A program made the translations under genes and the position numbers. Below are positions 47,926-60,715 of a stretch of 64,000 nucleotides of DNA, one piece after another. The notes beneath the pieces are model-generated. The model saw only the letters and a list, made by a program, of their open reading frames with translations, made no database searches and was not told the DNA's origin. How positions within the stretch are numbered: position 1 is the stretch's first letter; each line of letters starts with the position of its first letter. This DNA is from Pterois miles (Eukaryota; Chordata; Actinopteri; Perciformes; Scorpaenidae), in assembly GCA_947000775.1 (NCBI GenBank), contig CAMQGK010000637.1, positions 21,289,001-21,353,000 of the forward strand. The letters are read 5' to 3'.

Positions 47926-48473
47926 GACATTCAAAGCATTAATATAGCAGCAAACAACTATTTGCTATGTAAAGATATAGAGGAATGAAGTTGCTCTTGA
48001 TCTGTGTGGTGTAATCCAGTCTCTCTCTATGCTTTCTATACATAGGCGGTCTGGCCATTTGCATGTTAGTGAATGTGAGTCCCTGTTTGTCTCACTCTGG
48101 CTAGCTAATGGTCGCCCTTTCACTACACTCATGCGGCAGTTACCACTGATAAGACCGCCCCAGTTCCCCCCAGGTAAACACTGTTAGCTCTATCAGCAGT
48201 GTTTGCGAAGTTAACACCGTCAGCAGCTAGCTGCCAGCTCAGCCATTGCCTTGTTGAGAGCCGTGTGGAGGCAATCCTTCAATCATAGATATACTCTGAG
48301 TCCCGTATGGAGCTCCTTTAAGTCTCCTCTAAAATTCAGAAAGCATATCCTGATTTTTTTCTGGGGGGGTTAAAATGTCTTGCTTAGTATTTTCAAATTT
48401 GTCTGTTAAGCATAATGTACTTAGTTTGATAAATACTGTATTAATAAAGTCCTGCAATGTACTGGCAACCTGT
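47926..48473. other. Intronic sequence without recognisable feature
   Basis: No supported gene. Confidence 0.45.
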
Positions 48474-48532
48474 TTAGAGTGTACGTCGCCTTCGCCCAAT
48501 GCCCAATAAGCAGTTGGAGATGGATGGATGAT
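48474..48532 (+). repeat. 3' tail fragment of the tRNA-derived SINE
   Basis: 'cgccttcgcccaatgcc' then, after an internal deletion, 'agcagttggagatggatgg' match the SINE 3' end in plus orientation. A short ATT run follows. Confidence 0.65.
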
Positions 48533-49785
48533 TATAATTATTATTAATATCAGAATTAAATATTCATTGTTGTCATTGTCATGGTGCATACCACAGGATT
48601 CAGGCGGACAACCTGAGTGGAGCTCCGAAATACAAGATATAAAAACAACAAAAAAAGAGTGAGAAGAATGAAAACTTGCATACACACACATACACATATC
48701 ACACAAGCATACACATACATATACGGTCCAAAGTTTATTCATAGAGCCAGTACTGTAGCTCAGTTGTTTCCCACAGATTTGTTTTTCTACATATTTTGTC
48801 TTCATTGTCAGTTGGTAGTCCAAAGATCATCAAGGTGTTTCCTCTGTCAGCATTACTTACTTCTGAATAACCTTCCTAACAGGCGAGGAGTGAAAGGTAA
48901 CCCCGTAATTTCTGAATGCACTTTTTAGCTTAACCTTTGCAGAGACATTTGCTGCAAAACTCAAGCTGAATATTTTGGATGTTGCTCTACCTGACAGCAG
49001 ATGTTAGCTAAACAGCAGAAAATCCACGGAATACAAAATAATGCTCTCCTGTATAATAATACGACAGCATATCCAATTTTCTCTCTATGCAAAGCTCCAT
49101 TTGCCCTTTCACTTGCACATACATTACGCACTCAAAATTTGCAGTACAGGCAAGGCTGAGATGAAAGAAAAGCCCTCCAGTCTTAACAAGAAAACTGTAG
49201 CTTCAAGGGCAAATTAGCTATGAGCATCCTCAGAGGGATGGATGGAAATGGAATGATAGAGGTCTGGAATTAATATATGCTGCATGTTTTAGTTAATCTC
49301 TAACTGCTGCGCCAGTCCTGCAAGAAACTCAAAGAGCAGAGACTAAAGTGACAATGTGAGAGTAATTGTTTTGGTGCCTAACAAGAAATTAGTTTGAATG
49401 TTTGTTGTGGGCTTCAGGGACTCCAATTCACTGCTAAATGACTCATTTGGACAGTTGTGCATGACATGTGCGATGGGGTTGATGGAGCAGGTCTGTGAAA
49501 TGTGAAGATGAAATGAAGTGTTGAGAAAAAACACACTGGCCAGTTTGGTAATCATCCCTATCCACTCCACACAGACTTGATGAATGGCTCTAATCGAGTG
49601 ACGTCCTCCACTGAAACGGACCCACACAGACCTCACCTAATAACACTGACAGAAAACGACTCCAGATTGAATATTTATACACTCAGCGTTCCTCTCTGCT
49701 CTCTCTTGTTTGGTTGACGTGAGTGTAAGATTCCCACATGGATTAACACAAACACTGTGAACTACCTTTTGCAACTTGTAATCAG
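48533..49785. other. Intronic sequence with a CA/TA-rich stretch (48680-48725)
   Basis: The long minus-strand frame at 48329-48823 is mostly translation of this simple repeat and of SINE tail. Confidence 0.45.
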
Positions 49786-50214
49786 GGCTGCACAACTAAT
49801 CGAATATTAATCCCAATCACAAGTTTTGCTCCCCACAATTAATTAAACATGATCGACTGCGATATTGACCTTTAAAATGCACGCTCTACTTGGCAACATT
49901 TCATTTTAGAGGTCTGCAAATTTCATGGTAAGTAACCAATTGGAAATTTCTTTGGAATTAATGCCAAATTACTCCAATATTTACCGAAAAAAATACCAAA
50001 AATGACTTTTGATTGATTGATTGATTATGATTATAAACAGTATTTAATAATTCGTTTTGGAAAACACAAATCTCACCACTGTGTGACTTATTGTGTACAC
50101 AAATGTAACCTGGTAGCTAACGTAATGATTCAGGGAGTTATTTGCTAATTATTACCTATTTAGCAGCGGACATGGAAATAAAGCATGTCAGTTAACTTTA
50201 TATTCTGCAAATGT

Positions 50215-50590
50215 CCATCCATCGTCAACCGCTTTTCCCGTTAGAGGTCGCGGGGGGGGGGGGGGGGGGGGTTAGAGCCGATCCCAGCTGGCATTGGGCG
50301 AAGGCGGGGTTCACCCTGGACAGGTCTCCAGTTCATCACAGGGCACATAGAGACAGACAACATATAGACAGACAAGCATTCACACTCACATCCATACCTA
50401 TGGGCAATTTAGAGTCATCAGTTAACCTAAACAGCATGTCTTTGGACTGTGGGAGGAAGCCGGAGTACCCGGAGAAAACCTTACACGGGGAGAACATGCA
50501 AACTCCACATAAACTCCCAAGCTGGAATCGAACCTGCGACCCTCTTGCTGTGAGGCGGCAGCGCTAACCACTTCACCACCGTGCAGCCTC
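50215..50590 (-). mobile_element. Full-length tRNA-derived SINE, copy 3
   Basis: The exact 12-bp duplication TTCTGCAAATGT flanks it (50203-50214 and 50591-50602). On the minus strand the A box is TGGTGAAGTGG (50568-50578) and the B box GGTTCGATTCC (50524-50534). The body matches copy 1 closely, which suggests recent insertion. It carries a G20 homopolymer at 50252-50271, where copy 1 has seven Gs. Confidence 0.9.
50252..50271 (+). repeat. G20 homopolymer inside SINE copy 3
   Basis: Twenty consecutive Gs arose from a G7 tract in the SINE body. Such a run can form a G-quadruplex and is also a likely site of sequencing or assembly length error. Confidence 0.85.
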
Positions 50591-51389
50591 TTCTGCAAAT
50601 GTATTAAATACATCACAAGCTGATAGGTATCAAACTTTCTAGTTATCACCTAATTACCATGAAATTTGCGGACATGTAAAATGAAGTGTTACCAAAAGCT
50701 CTGCTGCATAAATCAGCTAGAGATGCACCATCAATCTGCAGTCGATTAAAGTCCGTGGAGGAACAACACTAAAAACATTTGGAACAACCAACTAAATCCA
50801 ACATTATGCTCATTATACTGTAATCGTAATCACTGACCGGCTCGTCTGCCGACAGCACGGATCACATTATGGTGTATTCATTCTATGCTCAGTAAAAATG
50901 AGTATTGATGGTAAATTACAACGCTATCAGCGTTCAAATATAAGCTTGTAAAATATAGTTTTTGGTGAGAAATGTGAATAAATCCAGTTGTTTGAAGAGG
51001 ATGTTTTCACAACAATATAAAATAGATAATAGGGAATGAATTATGCAATGTTAAACTTCTAGCTCTAAACAGCTTAGGATATATAGTATAATTAGAACTA
51101 CTCATGCCAATATCTTACTTAATCAAAGCAAATGTTTAAATAAAAATGCAACAATTTATTTCCTAATCATTACAATTTAAAGACAATAACAAAGTATAAG
51201 GATAACGTTTAGTGTTTTTGACGGTTGGAATGTAGCACAACATGGAAGTGAAAGCAGCGATCTGTTTATTTAAAATGTAAAATTGCAAGAAAAATCTTTT
51301 GACAATGACAATGACTTTTAACAATGAATGATCATGCTAATAACAGTGATCTGAATATTGATCAAAACTGCCATAAATGCGCAGCCCTA

Positions 51390-54300
51390 TGTGTTATTAT
51401 AAGGTCAGTCATGTTCACATATGCAAACACATCTATTACTACAGATCAGGGAATAACAGGCAGTACGGCTCCCAAGCAATGCAATGGAAGAGACCATCGA
51501 GTACTTCAGGGCCATTACTGCGAGCGTGTCACCTGTTTTACTGTAGGAACACGGATCACCACCCACATGAGGAACATGTCGGACCATCTGTCACAAAACA
51601 TCTGGAGCATCTGCAGAAGCTCATTCACTGCTACTCCCTGACTTATCCTAGAAGGTAATGCTTTAAGGGGGAAAAACTTACCCAAACATATAAATAACAA
51701 AAATACTCAACAAATAAAAGTTGCAATAAACTGCTCAGGAAATATTCAGCAGCTCTATGGCTCAACCTCTGCTGAAGGAATGGCTCCAAACGCTGAAAGA
51801 CTCCCCCTCCATCCATGACACCCATCCTGCCCATTCCCCTCCACTAGCATCCACCATCTGGTGATGCCTTTCCATCTGGACCACTTGCCTACTTGGCAAA
51901 AGTTGTACTGTCCCCTAGTCTTCTGATGTGAAAACAGACCCGTTGGTGGAGTTTTATTCTGAGTTGTTACCATAACATTAAAGATGAGGCACACCATCTG
52001 CTTTCAGTTGCCCTACCCTTGAAATGTTTCTTGGAAAATGATCTTTTAACTTAAATATCTATAAATCTCACAACATGTCAGTAAACTCCACAAGGAACAC
52101 TTTTTTTTTTTTCCAACGCAGCTGCAGCATACAAGACAGGGTCAGTGCTGGTGAGCCCACTTTTCTTTGTATGTGCTCAGTCACGACAGATTATAAAATA
52201 CTTTCAGATTTTGCTCTGAAAGTCACAGCGACGTAGCATTTCAATGCTGCCTGCCTCTATTTCAACAACTCTGTATGACTGTAATATCAGATTACAAGGA
52301 GAGAGTGGAGAAAGGGGATGACATGGACTGGAACAGTGATAACACAGTACTGGATACCCAGGCCTGTTACAAACATCAGGTTACTGAAACTGAAGGCAGT
52401 CAAGCCACCGATACACAACCACAGTATCTTAAAAAATAGGAAACACTTTGTGTTTGAGACAGAAGTAGACCTCTAAATTTCTGATTTGTTCAGCCATTGA
52501 AATAGAGCTGGTGTGTTGCACATTGATGCCTATTTCCACCCCATGGAGGAAATGTCTACCAGTTAGACTTTTGTTGTTGGGCTAATGATGGGAAAGTCTT
52601 CTTGCAACAAAGTCAGCTAAATCCATGAAAAACAGCGACAGAGAAATGGCCACAAAAAAAGTCAAGTCAACTTACAGAAATAACTCTTAAATCAGCATAT
52701 ATCACATCAAACTATCTGCGTAGTTAGACCAGTAAACAACCGCCACGTCTGACAAGTGAAGCCAGCAACCTTAGCTTTTTCCTGGGTGGCCACATGAGAA
52801 ACCCAGATTGTTTCCTGGGGCCAAACAACTACTGTCAGAAGTAACCTCTATTTTATCACTGTAGAAAACTTCTTATTTTTCAGCATCTATTATATTAAAA
52901 ATCACTCCAAATAGCATACTATTAAGAAAATGACATTATATGCAGGAGTCTTTGAATCACATAAGACTGACTGTTTTTAGGAGTAATGTTTCCATTAATA
53001 AAAGTCAACAACTTATTTAACTTACATTTAACATTTAACGTAACATTAACACTTACATTTCCTTCTTTCGTTGCATGCAGCTTTGTAAAAAGTCCTTGCT
53101 GCTTTTGTATCTTGGCTAGCAGCCCTTCGGCTGTCCTCTCCTTCTCATTTCCAGACAGGTTTCTGTATTTTTCTGCATGTTTTGTCTCAGTGACGGTTTA
53201 AGTTGTATTCTTTGAATACAGCCACGTTTGCTGCAAACTAAGCACACAGCTTTAGCGCCAACCTCCGCGAAATAATACTTAGCAGTCCATGACTCATTAT
53301 AGATGTGCCGCCTCAGCAGGTGACGCTACTTCAAACATCATTCATGTCAATTTACGTCGATGTAAAGTGTGCCAGGAAGAAGCACACTAAGAATACACAA
53401 GCATTTCAAAACAAAAGCTATATTCTGTATTGTTTTTTTTAGCTTTGTAAGTAAAATTGTGTGGTTTGTCTGAGACCTCCCGGGCCGAGTACAACGCAGT
53501 ATAATGCCCAGGTCTAGTATAGAGTCCATGGGCTAGACACTTCATTACTTTCATTACTTACATCATTACTTTCAGATCACAGAGCTAAGCAGCTTCTCAA
53601 GTTGTGACTCTGTTTCTATCCAGGAAGTTGGGAATGACATACGTCCTTCATCCTTGTATATAGCATGAGAAAACACAGACATTATTGTGTTTGCAAAATA
53701 AAACTTTAAAGTAATAAACCCAAAGACAAAAAGAAGTGACAGTAAAAATCTCTCTTCAAATTGTGCAAATAGATAATTTCTGGCTTAGCATATTTGTTTG
53801 CATTAGGCAACTGGGGAACTGGGTAAAAAAATTAATTGTGCAGCAGATATTTTTTCATGCATATGGTGAGGAGACTATTAGCGTGGAAAAACAGTACATT
53901 TTCTTTAAGGACTTGAGTTTTTCAAAGTTCACTGGGTATTTATTTATTTTATAATGATGCTAAGATCTGTGACTCAGATGTATGTTGTAATGGTAATACA
54001 CGAGGCAAAAACTGGGGCTAAGTAGATTTTTCTCTGAGAGTTGACCCTTTGACACGATGGAGAGGAGATACATCCAGTCTGATTTGAATTAGTTTTAATC
54101 AGTTTATCTCAACTCTGAAGTCTCTTGAAAGTACTCCATGGAGGCACACTGAAAGCTCCAGATACTCGTGTCTTTTTAAAAAGCACCACCATCACTAATC
54201 AACAATGCTGAGAGTCCTTTGTTGTGCAACCAGTCGTCCATAATTCAAAGTTTAATTATTGTTATCTAACTCATTACAACTCCTCACTTGTGTGCAATGA

Positions 54301-56399
54301 TTAATGTTTATAATGCAGTATGGGGGAAAAAGATACTGTTTACTCAGGTAGACCACTAATTAGCTACAGTTGATTAGTATCACCTGAAGGTCAGTTAAGC
54401 TTATGAGCACACTAAAAAGGACATAATGAGAACCGCATTTGTAAACACCATTTCTTTTTGTTTCCTCTGCACTGTTTTGTTCTCAATGATGATAGTTATC
54501 TTTGACATGTCGCAGATCAGCTTAATTACATGAGTTTTTTCTGAAAGAGTTAGTTTTTTTGATTCCAGGACTTCAAAATGCAGTCATATAATGGCATGCA
54601 TTTCTATGACAGTAACAGGAATCCTTTATTGCTGTTCAGCTGATTTTGTTTTGTCCTGGCTGCCCACAAATCCAGGGATGCACAACTGTGGTGCACCAAG
54701 CCGTTACAAAATAAAGTGATGCGCCAACCCAACAGCCAGTTCCCTACCACGAGATCACCCTGATGAACTCATCAGATGTGGGCAGAATCTCAGTTTGTTC
54801 GCTCAAACAGCAGCTCTTTACAACTTCACCCCCCTGTGTGGAGAGCTAGACAACGTATGTTTATCTACGCACTGCTGGACGTCACAGCGTCTCCTTCAGA
54901 AATCCAGTGCACAGTTTGCAACAGCCTTTAATGAAACTCAATGTCACCCCTTTTGAGCTGATGAAATACCACCTCATTAAAATAAGTTCTTAAAACCCTT
55001 TTGTCACTTTTATTTCACTATGTTAAGATGATAATTGGTCGTACAGCACTAAAACAGCCTTCAATAGCTAAATGAGCCTCTTTTGCCCGTAGTCAAGATG
55101 TCAAGATATTATACGAAAGTATGAAACAGGACTAGGACCCTTGTATGTCATCATCGCACTTAAAAAAATACTTTTACTGGTGCCAAAACACGAAGCCAAA
55201 AAAAGAACGGAGTCAACACCATCCTAGTGTCTGCGGTCTGCATCCATCAGGCAACATTTGCCATTTAGGGAGTCAGGCAATGAGCCATGCCTAACATTGA
55301 AAACTGCATCCATAATCCTAAAAATGCAGGTTGTTTTCTGCTCCTAGAGTAATGCGTCTGTAATTTAGTTCATGGTAATTCTGCCTTAGGTCTCAGCTGA
55401 CACATTAAAAATGCAACCCACGTCAAAAGGCATTTGCACAGCCCAACGGTCCCATAGGAATCAGCAGAGCAACAATCAATCCCTGCCACAGGGTTCTGTT
55501 GTGGAGATGACAAAAACACTTGCCCTCTGATGTTCAAAGACAATAAATGTGCTTTTAGATCTACAGTTTTACCATTTGAAAACTGTAAGAAGGAAATGGT
55601 GGATGAAAAGACTAAAATCAAGGAATTGCAAAACTATTATGAGCAAGAAGGAGGGTCAAGGGGGTTAATCCCTACCTATTTTGCTCAGTTAATCATAGTT
55701 TTCACAAAATTGAGCCAAAATATTGAAAAGAACCTGCAGCTCATGAAATGGCTCCAATATCAATAGTGTCATACAAGGGATGAGGTAGTTATGTCGTAAC
55801 GCATTTCCTAATGTACAGTCTTACTGCACTTGGCATTGGCATATGGTGTGATTAATGTGCAGACAGAGGTAGTCATTGAGAAATATATCTCTCCATTACC
55901 GGATTGGATCATTTCCTTTGAAGACCAACGGTTGGACTCAAAGTCACTTTGTAGCAGCATGTAAGAAGAATAAAGTTGTCACACCTCACAGCGAGTCCCC
56001 CGGGTATACCGAAAGGAGTGCACCGCTGCCTCGCGGGTGTGGCTGCAGGCTAGCTGAGTCTCTGAGGCTGCTTTGGGCATAAACGTTTCATCCTGACCTC
56101 CCTCTGTGCATCAGCACTAATCACAGCTCCACAGACACAAACAAGCAGTCACAGTCTCAGCTTCCTAATAATCGGATATCACTTTGTCTACAGAATTGCT
56201 ACAGTGCAATCTTGATCGTTTTGATCTGAGGTGAGAGCAGTTCAACTAATTTCAGCTTAGCAATCAACCAATGCTATTATCCTGTAGCTGAATAGAAAAA
56301 TATCCAGTATCTGATACAGTCACCATATACTGTATATCCAAAGCACACGTCTTGGCAGACAGAAATTTCTAAAAGATATAGGACTCAAATCATCCATTA
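51390..56399. other. Intronic sequence, mostly repeat-free in this window
   Basis: About 5 kb without a paired repeat, domain-bearing frame or RNA gene. Overlapping frames at 51324-51700 are unrecognised. A T-run lies at about 52102-52113. Confidence 0.45.
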
Positions 56400-56900
56400 T
56401 CAGGCCATTAAATATGCATTATTAGTTGCTATAAGTCGTGGAACTGATTAAAATATTACATTTTGAATACAAACAAAACTGCTTCTTTAGGTTTAGGCAA
56501 CAAAATCACAACTTTAGGTTTAGGCAATAAAACTACAACTTCTTTAGGTTTAGGGAATAAAGTTACAACTCTTTGGGACTAGGCAACAAAACTACAACAT
56601 ATTTAGGGTTAGGCAAAAAAAGAAAAAGGTTTAGGCAATAAAATTAAAACTTCTTTAGGCAACCAGTTCTGTGTCCCATCAATCATCCCCGACCTCCACC
56701 CATTATAGTGTTACACACTGTCTATACTACAGCGCCCGACTTCTGCTTCTACCACTATGGTCGCTAGAGGTTGCTGTCAAGTTATTTTATACCTTCTTTT
56801 GGAGATCTAAGATTTGAAAAGACCTTCTAGTGGGTATAGCAGGCCCATATTTACCCACATGTTGGGGCTTATAACAACTGATGGCTATTTAATAGCCTGA
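56400..56900. mobile_element. TIR element F, copy 1, with internal minisatellite
   Basis: Long inverted ends of about 36 bp: TCAGGCCATTAAATATGCAT at the left and, complemented from 56900, TCAGGCTATTAAATAGCCAT. The interior is a degenerate tandem array (56483-56664). 'tgtctatactacagcgcccgac' and 'ggtcgctagaggt' then match 58728-59245 in inverse. Target duplications are not clear. Non-coding. Confidence 0.7.
56483..56664. repeat. Minisatellite, ~33-bp unit, about five degenerate copies
   Basis: Units of the form 'cttctttaggtttaggcaac' plus 'aaaactacaa' recur with variation. The sister copy of element F has only one or two equivalent units (59085-59140, reversed), so the array expanded inside this insertion. 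Confidence 0.75.
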
Positions 56901-58727
56901 CAAAAGTCTAACTGGCTGGATACTGAGGCTATACTGACATTTTTAGGAGTGATGGACAGGAGTGATGGACAGTGTTATCACTTGATATTATAGTGGAGAG
57001 GCAAAGTGAACTCTTGAAGGGCCACTCAAACTCACAGCATTAAATTGGTGTTTCTCCATATAACAGACAAAAGCATAGACTGTATTATTGCATGAAGCAC
57101 TATTAATACCCAGCTGCTCTCCCTCTTGGTTTTACATTCAGATTTTGTCTCATATGTGTGTGCTGTAGAAACACTTCCAAGATCATCAGATGGTCTTCCC
57201 ATCATGCATTGCTTCAAAAGAGAGAGGGGAACCTATGTCACTAGCAGGTGGGATGGTAGCAACAGTTGCACCTTGGCACAACATCCTTCATCATGTACAC
57301 CGTTTATGCAGCAGTTGGCACGGTGGGCAGGCCATGTGTTGGCTTTTAAGAGACTCATTAGTACAGTGAGGATCAACAGAAATAAGGTTCAAAGCCGTTA
57401 CTTTAAAACAGTATACAGTCAAATCCGTAAAGCAACACAACACTAATGTCAGCTATAGTGTGTGTAGAGATGCTGCCGGGTCAGATGGGTTTAACACTTT
57501 TTTACAATAAAGGAAACTGTGAGTAAATCCAATTATTTAAGGTAATAGGATCATTTAAAATGCAATGCAACATCTGAATGTTTACATGTTATGAAAGCCT
57601 AATTGAAAAACACATCAATTTTAACCTGCTTGGAAAACTTAATAACTGTATCCAGAAACTGAATAAATTGTTTAGATGAATTGTTATTCATTTTAGATGA
57701 GAAAATAAATCATATAGAAAAGCAGCTGCCACAGAATACTTTAAATCCTCCCACCCTTGTTCAGTGCTACTCAGGTCCTGTGCTTCAGCACCACGGACAG
57801 CGCCGTTATCAAAGCAACCAACATCTGACGAAAGCTTGAGCTCTGTGCTTTCTGTATCTACGTAGTTTTCATTTTCATTAACATACAAGCAGCACCTTGT
57901 TACAAACTTCATTCAAATGCATCTTTGATCCTCATAAAAGCAAGATGTATTAAAAAGGCCATGACAGACACAAAACAAGTAGCCTAAAAGGAAACAAAAA
58001 ACAAACAAAAAATGATCAAACTGGAGTCATGTCACAGAGACTTTTGAGAATCCATTTTAAACTTGACATTGGTCCACATACACACAGATAATCCTATCAT
58101 AATGTGATTAATGCAGTGATGTGAGTAGAGTGAAGTCCACGTAAACATCAGACTGATTATGTTAATGTAATTATACTCCTAGTTGGATTAAGCTTCAAGT
58201 GTGTGTACTCCCATTATAGTAACATTAATGAAGGGCATTTGAACCATGTAAATAATTCAAGCGTGACTCTTTATCGGAGTTTGACGCATGCCAAAGGTGT
58301 TCTTCCGACACTTCACTCTGTTTTGTCATTTATGAACACTAAAAACTTTCAATCAATGAACACTACACACTATTTTAAATCTAAATGTATGAAAGTGCAT
58401 AACGCGCTGTTGCAATTACATAATAGACAAATGGATGTACCGTCATTGTCACCGTCAGAGGGATGGAGCTTGAGGTTTGCAATTGATCCTTCACTAAGTC
58501 CTGTCCTCAAATGCAAAATGGCCAATCATAGTGTAGCCTCGACGAGCTTCATCTATCTGGCGTTGCTCCACTGACTCATGCAATCGTTTCAGATTTTCTT
58601 TGTTTCAAGGATGATGTGGATTTCGAGCTAGTCAGGGTTAAATGTTATGCCTGGGGCAGTATAAAAGTGATAATAGTTCCCCTAAGAGGCTGGAAGGAAA
58701 TATAAATTTCTGCAGTCGATTAGACTG
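56901..58727. other. Intronic sequence between the two F elements
   Basis: It contains frames at 57126-57446 and 58203-58574 with no recognised domain. Confidence 0.45.
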
Positions 58728-59245
58728 TCAGGCTATTAAATGGGCATTATCAGTTGCTATAAGCCCCATAGATGTGGGTCAATAGGGGTCTACTACACCT
58801 ACCAGGAGGTTTTATCATCTATTCACATAGTAGATCACCAAAAGAAGTTATACAAGAACTTGTCAGTGACCTCTAGTGACCGTAGTTATTATGACAGGAA
58901 CAGATGTGGAAGTCAGACGTTGTAGTATAGACAGTAAAACTCTGTGGAGGTCGGGGACGATGGATGGGATACAAAACAGGGTTTTCACCGAGGAGGCCGG
59001 AGTTTGCATCCCATATGAAACCAACAATGTGTAGTTGTCTTTGTGTTCATAGTTATTTTAACCCAAAACACATTGTTTTACCTAAACTTAACTGTTTTAT
59101 TGCCAAAACCTAAAGTTGTTTTGTTGCCTAAAAGGTTATGTTTCATTCAGTTTAATAACATGATAGAACGTTGCTTTTAAGTTTCACAACTTTTACAATG
59201 TAGTAGGCATAGTAGGTTCCTAAAAATGCCTATTTAATGACATGA
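58728..59245. mobile_element. TIR element F, copy 2
   Basis: It starts TCAGGCTATTAAATGGGCAT and ends with a decayed inverse 'tgcctatttaatgacatga'. The interior includes 'ggaggtcggggacgatggat' and 'acctaaacttaactgtttta'. It is similar in length to copy 1 (518 versus 501 bp) but lies with its interior reversed. Confidence 0.65.
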
Positions 59246-60285
59246 TAGCAGTCATTCAAACGCATAGTGTCGATCCTTCTGTCTGCTTCTGGCTGAAATC
59301 GCTTTGGTGTTTTTCAAAAAGTTTGTTAATATTTATACAGGAAGTGCACTTAGCGACAGCGTAGCTCTGACGGAGTAGCAGCGGGTGAAGGGCTTAGTGA
59401 GGGGTCAACTGGTAACATAATGCAGAGGAGGCATTTGCGTCTATTCATCTGACTATGTTCTAGAGCACGGAGGAAGGAACACTAATGAAACAAAGCTTAC
59501 CATTACCAACCTAATGGCTGTGAGACCCTTTCAGAAAAAGACGTTGTCCGGTAAAAGGACTTGGCCTTCAACTATTTTATAGCACTGACAACACAGATGA
59601 GTCTATATACGGCTGAGGCTCTGCTAGCAGATTCTTAAGTGTCTCAATTCAAAATCAGATTACAGATTTCTCTCAAACAAAAATTGTCATACGCATTGAA
59701 AGCTGGCAAAGGCAGTTTTACAAGATTTTATCCATTTTTTCTGCCATTTTACATCTGTGATCACACAAAGTAGAAATTACTTCTATTTCTTCTCATTCAA
59801 GCAACTCAATTTACCCATACTATTCAGCAAATCACAGAAAAGATTGTTAAAGCTGTCCAAAAAAGGATGGACAAAGAAAGCAGTTTTTTATCCCCATTAC
59901 ATAAAGTCAATCTATACACGGCAGCTTAGATTGTATATTGGCTATTTACAACGACAGCACTTCTTTGGGCCTTTATTAGTGCACATACAAAACTATAAGT
60001 GCAATTAATTGGTAATCAGCAAGTAATTGTGTTTAAATATCAATGATCATTAACTCTTTATTCATGACTTCTCATTGATAAGTCATGGGTTATCAGCTAC
60101 AATTACACTTTATCCTCAAGTTTAGTAGACACAAGCTAATTTACTTTAGCCTTATCTAAAGAAACCTCCCTTGTTTCTTCACAATTCAATTAGCTCTAAT
60201 TCTGTACAACAGGATGGTCTTAAAAGATACACGCCTCACTGCTAATTTCAAATACTGGCTCTCACTGCAAATGTGACATTTTATG
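59246..60285. other. Intronic sequence without recognisable feature
   Basis: No supported gene or repeat pair. Confidence 0.45.
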
Positions 60286-60412
60286 AACATCTTTTGATAA
60301 GGATAACAATGCAGCTTCACTTAGCTAATGGAAAATTAGCAATCATTTTTATAAACATCTTTTGATAAGGATAACAATAGAGATTCACTTCACTAATGAA
60401 ATTTCAACATAC
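60286..60412. repeat. Tandem duplication, 68-bp unit
   Basis: 'aacatcttttgataaggata' begins at 60286 and again at 60354. The second unit continues with 'gattcacttcactaatgaaa' parallel to 'gcttcacttagctaatggaa', then diverges. Confidence 0.85.
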
Positions 60413-60715
60413 ATTTCCAGACTTCTGACGTCTCTTTCCTATTGTCATAAATATGGATGCCCCTATTGCTGGACCGTAGGGACACAACGCAATAGGAAAG
60501 CTAATGGATCATTAGCGGTGCTGAGAAGTCATTTAGAAAGGTCTGTTAATTGCAATTTACTGCAGCTGATGTTTTTATACATTAAAGAGCTTTTGCAATA
60601 GTTTGTAATGGCCCATTACAGTGATATATCAAAGCTCAGTAATCACATCCACTGACTCTTAAGGGAGCTCACTAGGTGCACTGTTACAGCAAATGTCTGG
60701 TACACTTTACAGCAG

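Larger units (their letters stand above)
49786..51389. mobile_element. hAT-like non-autonomous element interrupted by a SINE
   Basis: The left end CAGGGCTGCACAACTAATCG and the right end ATGCGCAGCCCTA are inverted. A relative with the same ends is at 61163-61608. A SINE with exact target duplication lies at 50215-50590. The interior 50860-51060 is shared with the element nested at 33001-33634. No transposase frame remains. Confidence 0.65.

Noticed and set aside
48329..48823. Longest open frame (164 codons, minus strand)
   Set aside because: It is mostly translation of a CA/TA-rich simple repeat, an ATT run and a SINE tail, with no domain.
51324..51700. Frames ending at a GTAATG donor-like site
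   Set aside because: No acceptor, no domain and open frames on both strands; the left part is transposon end.
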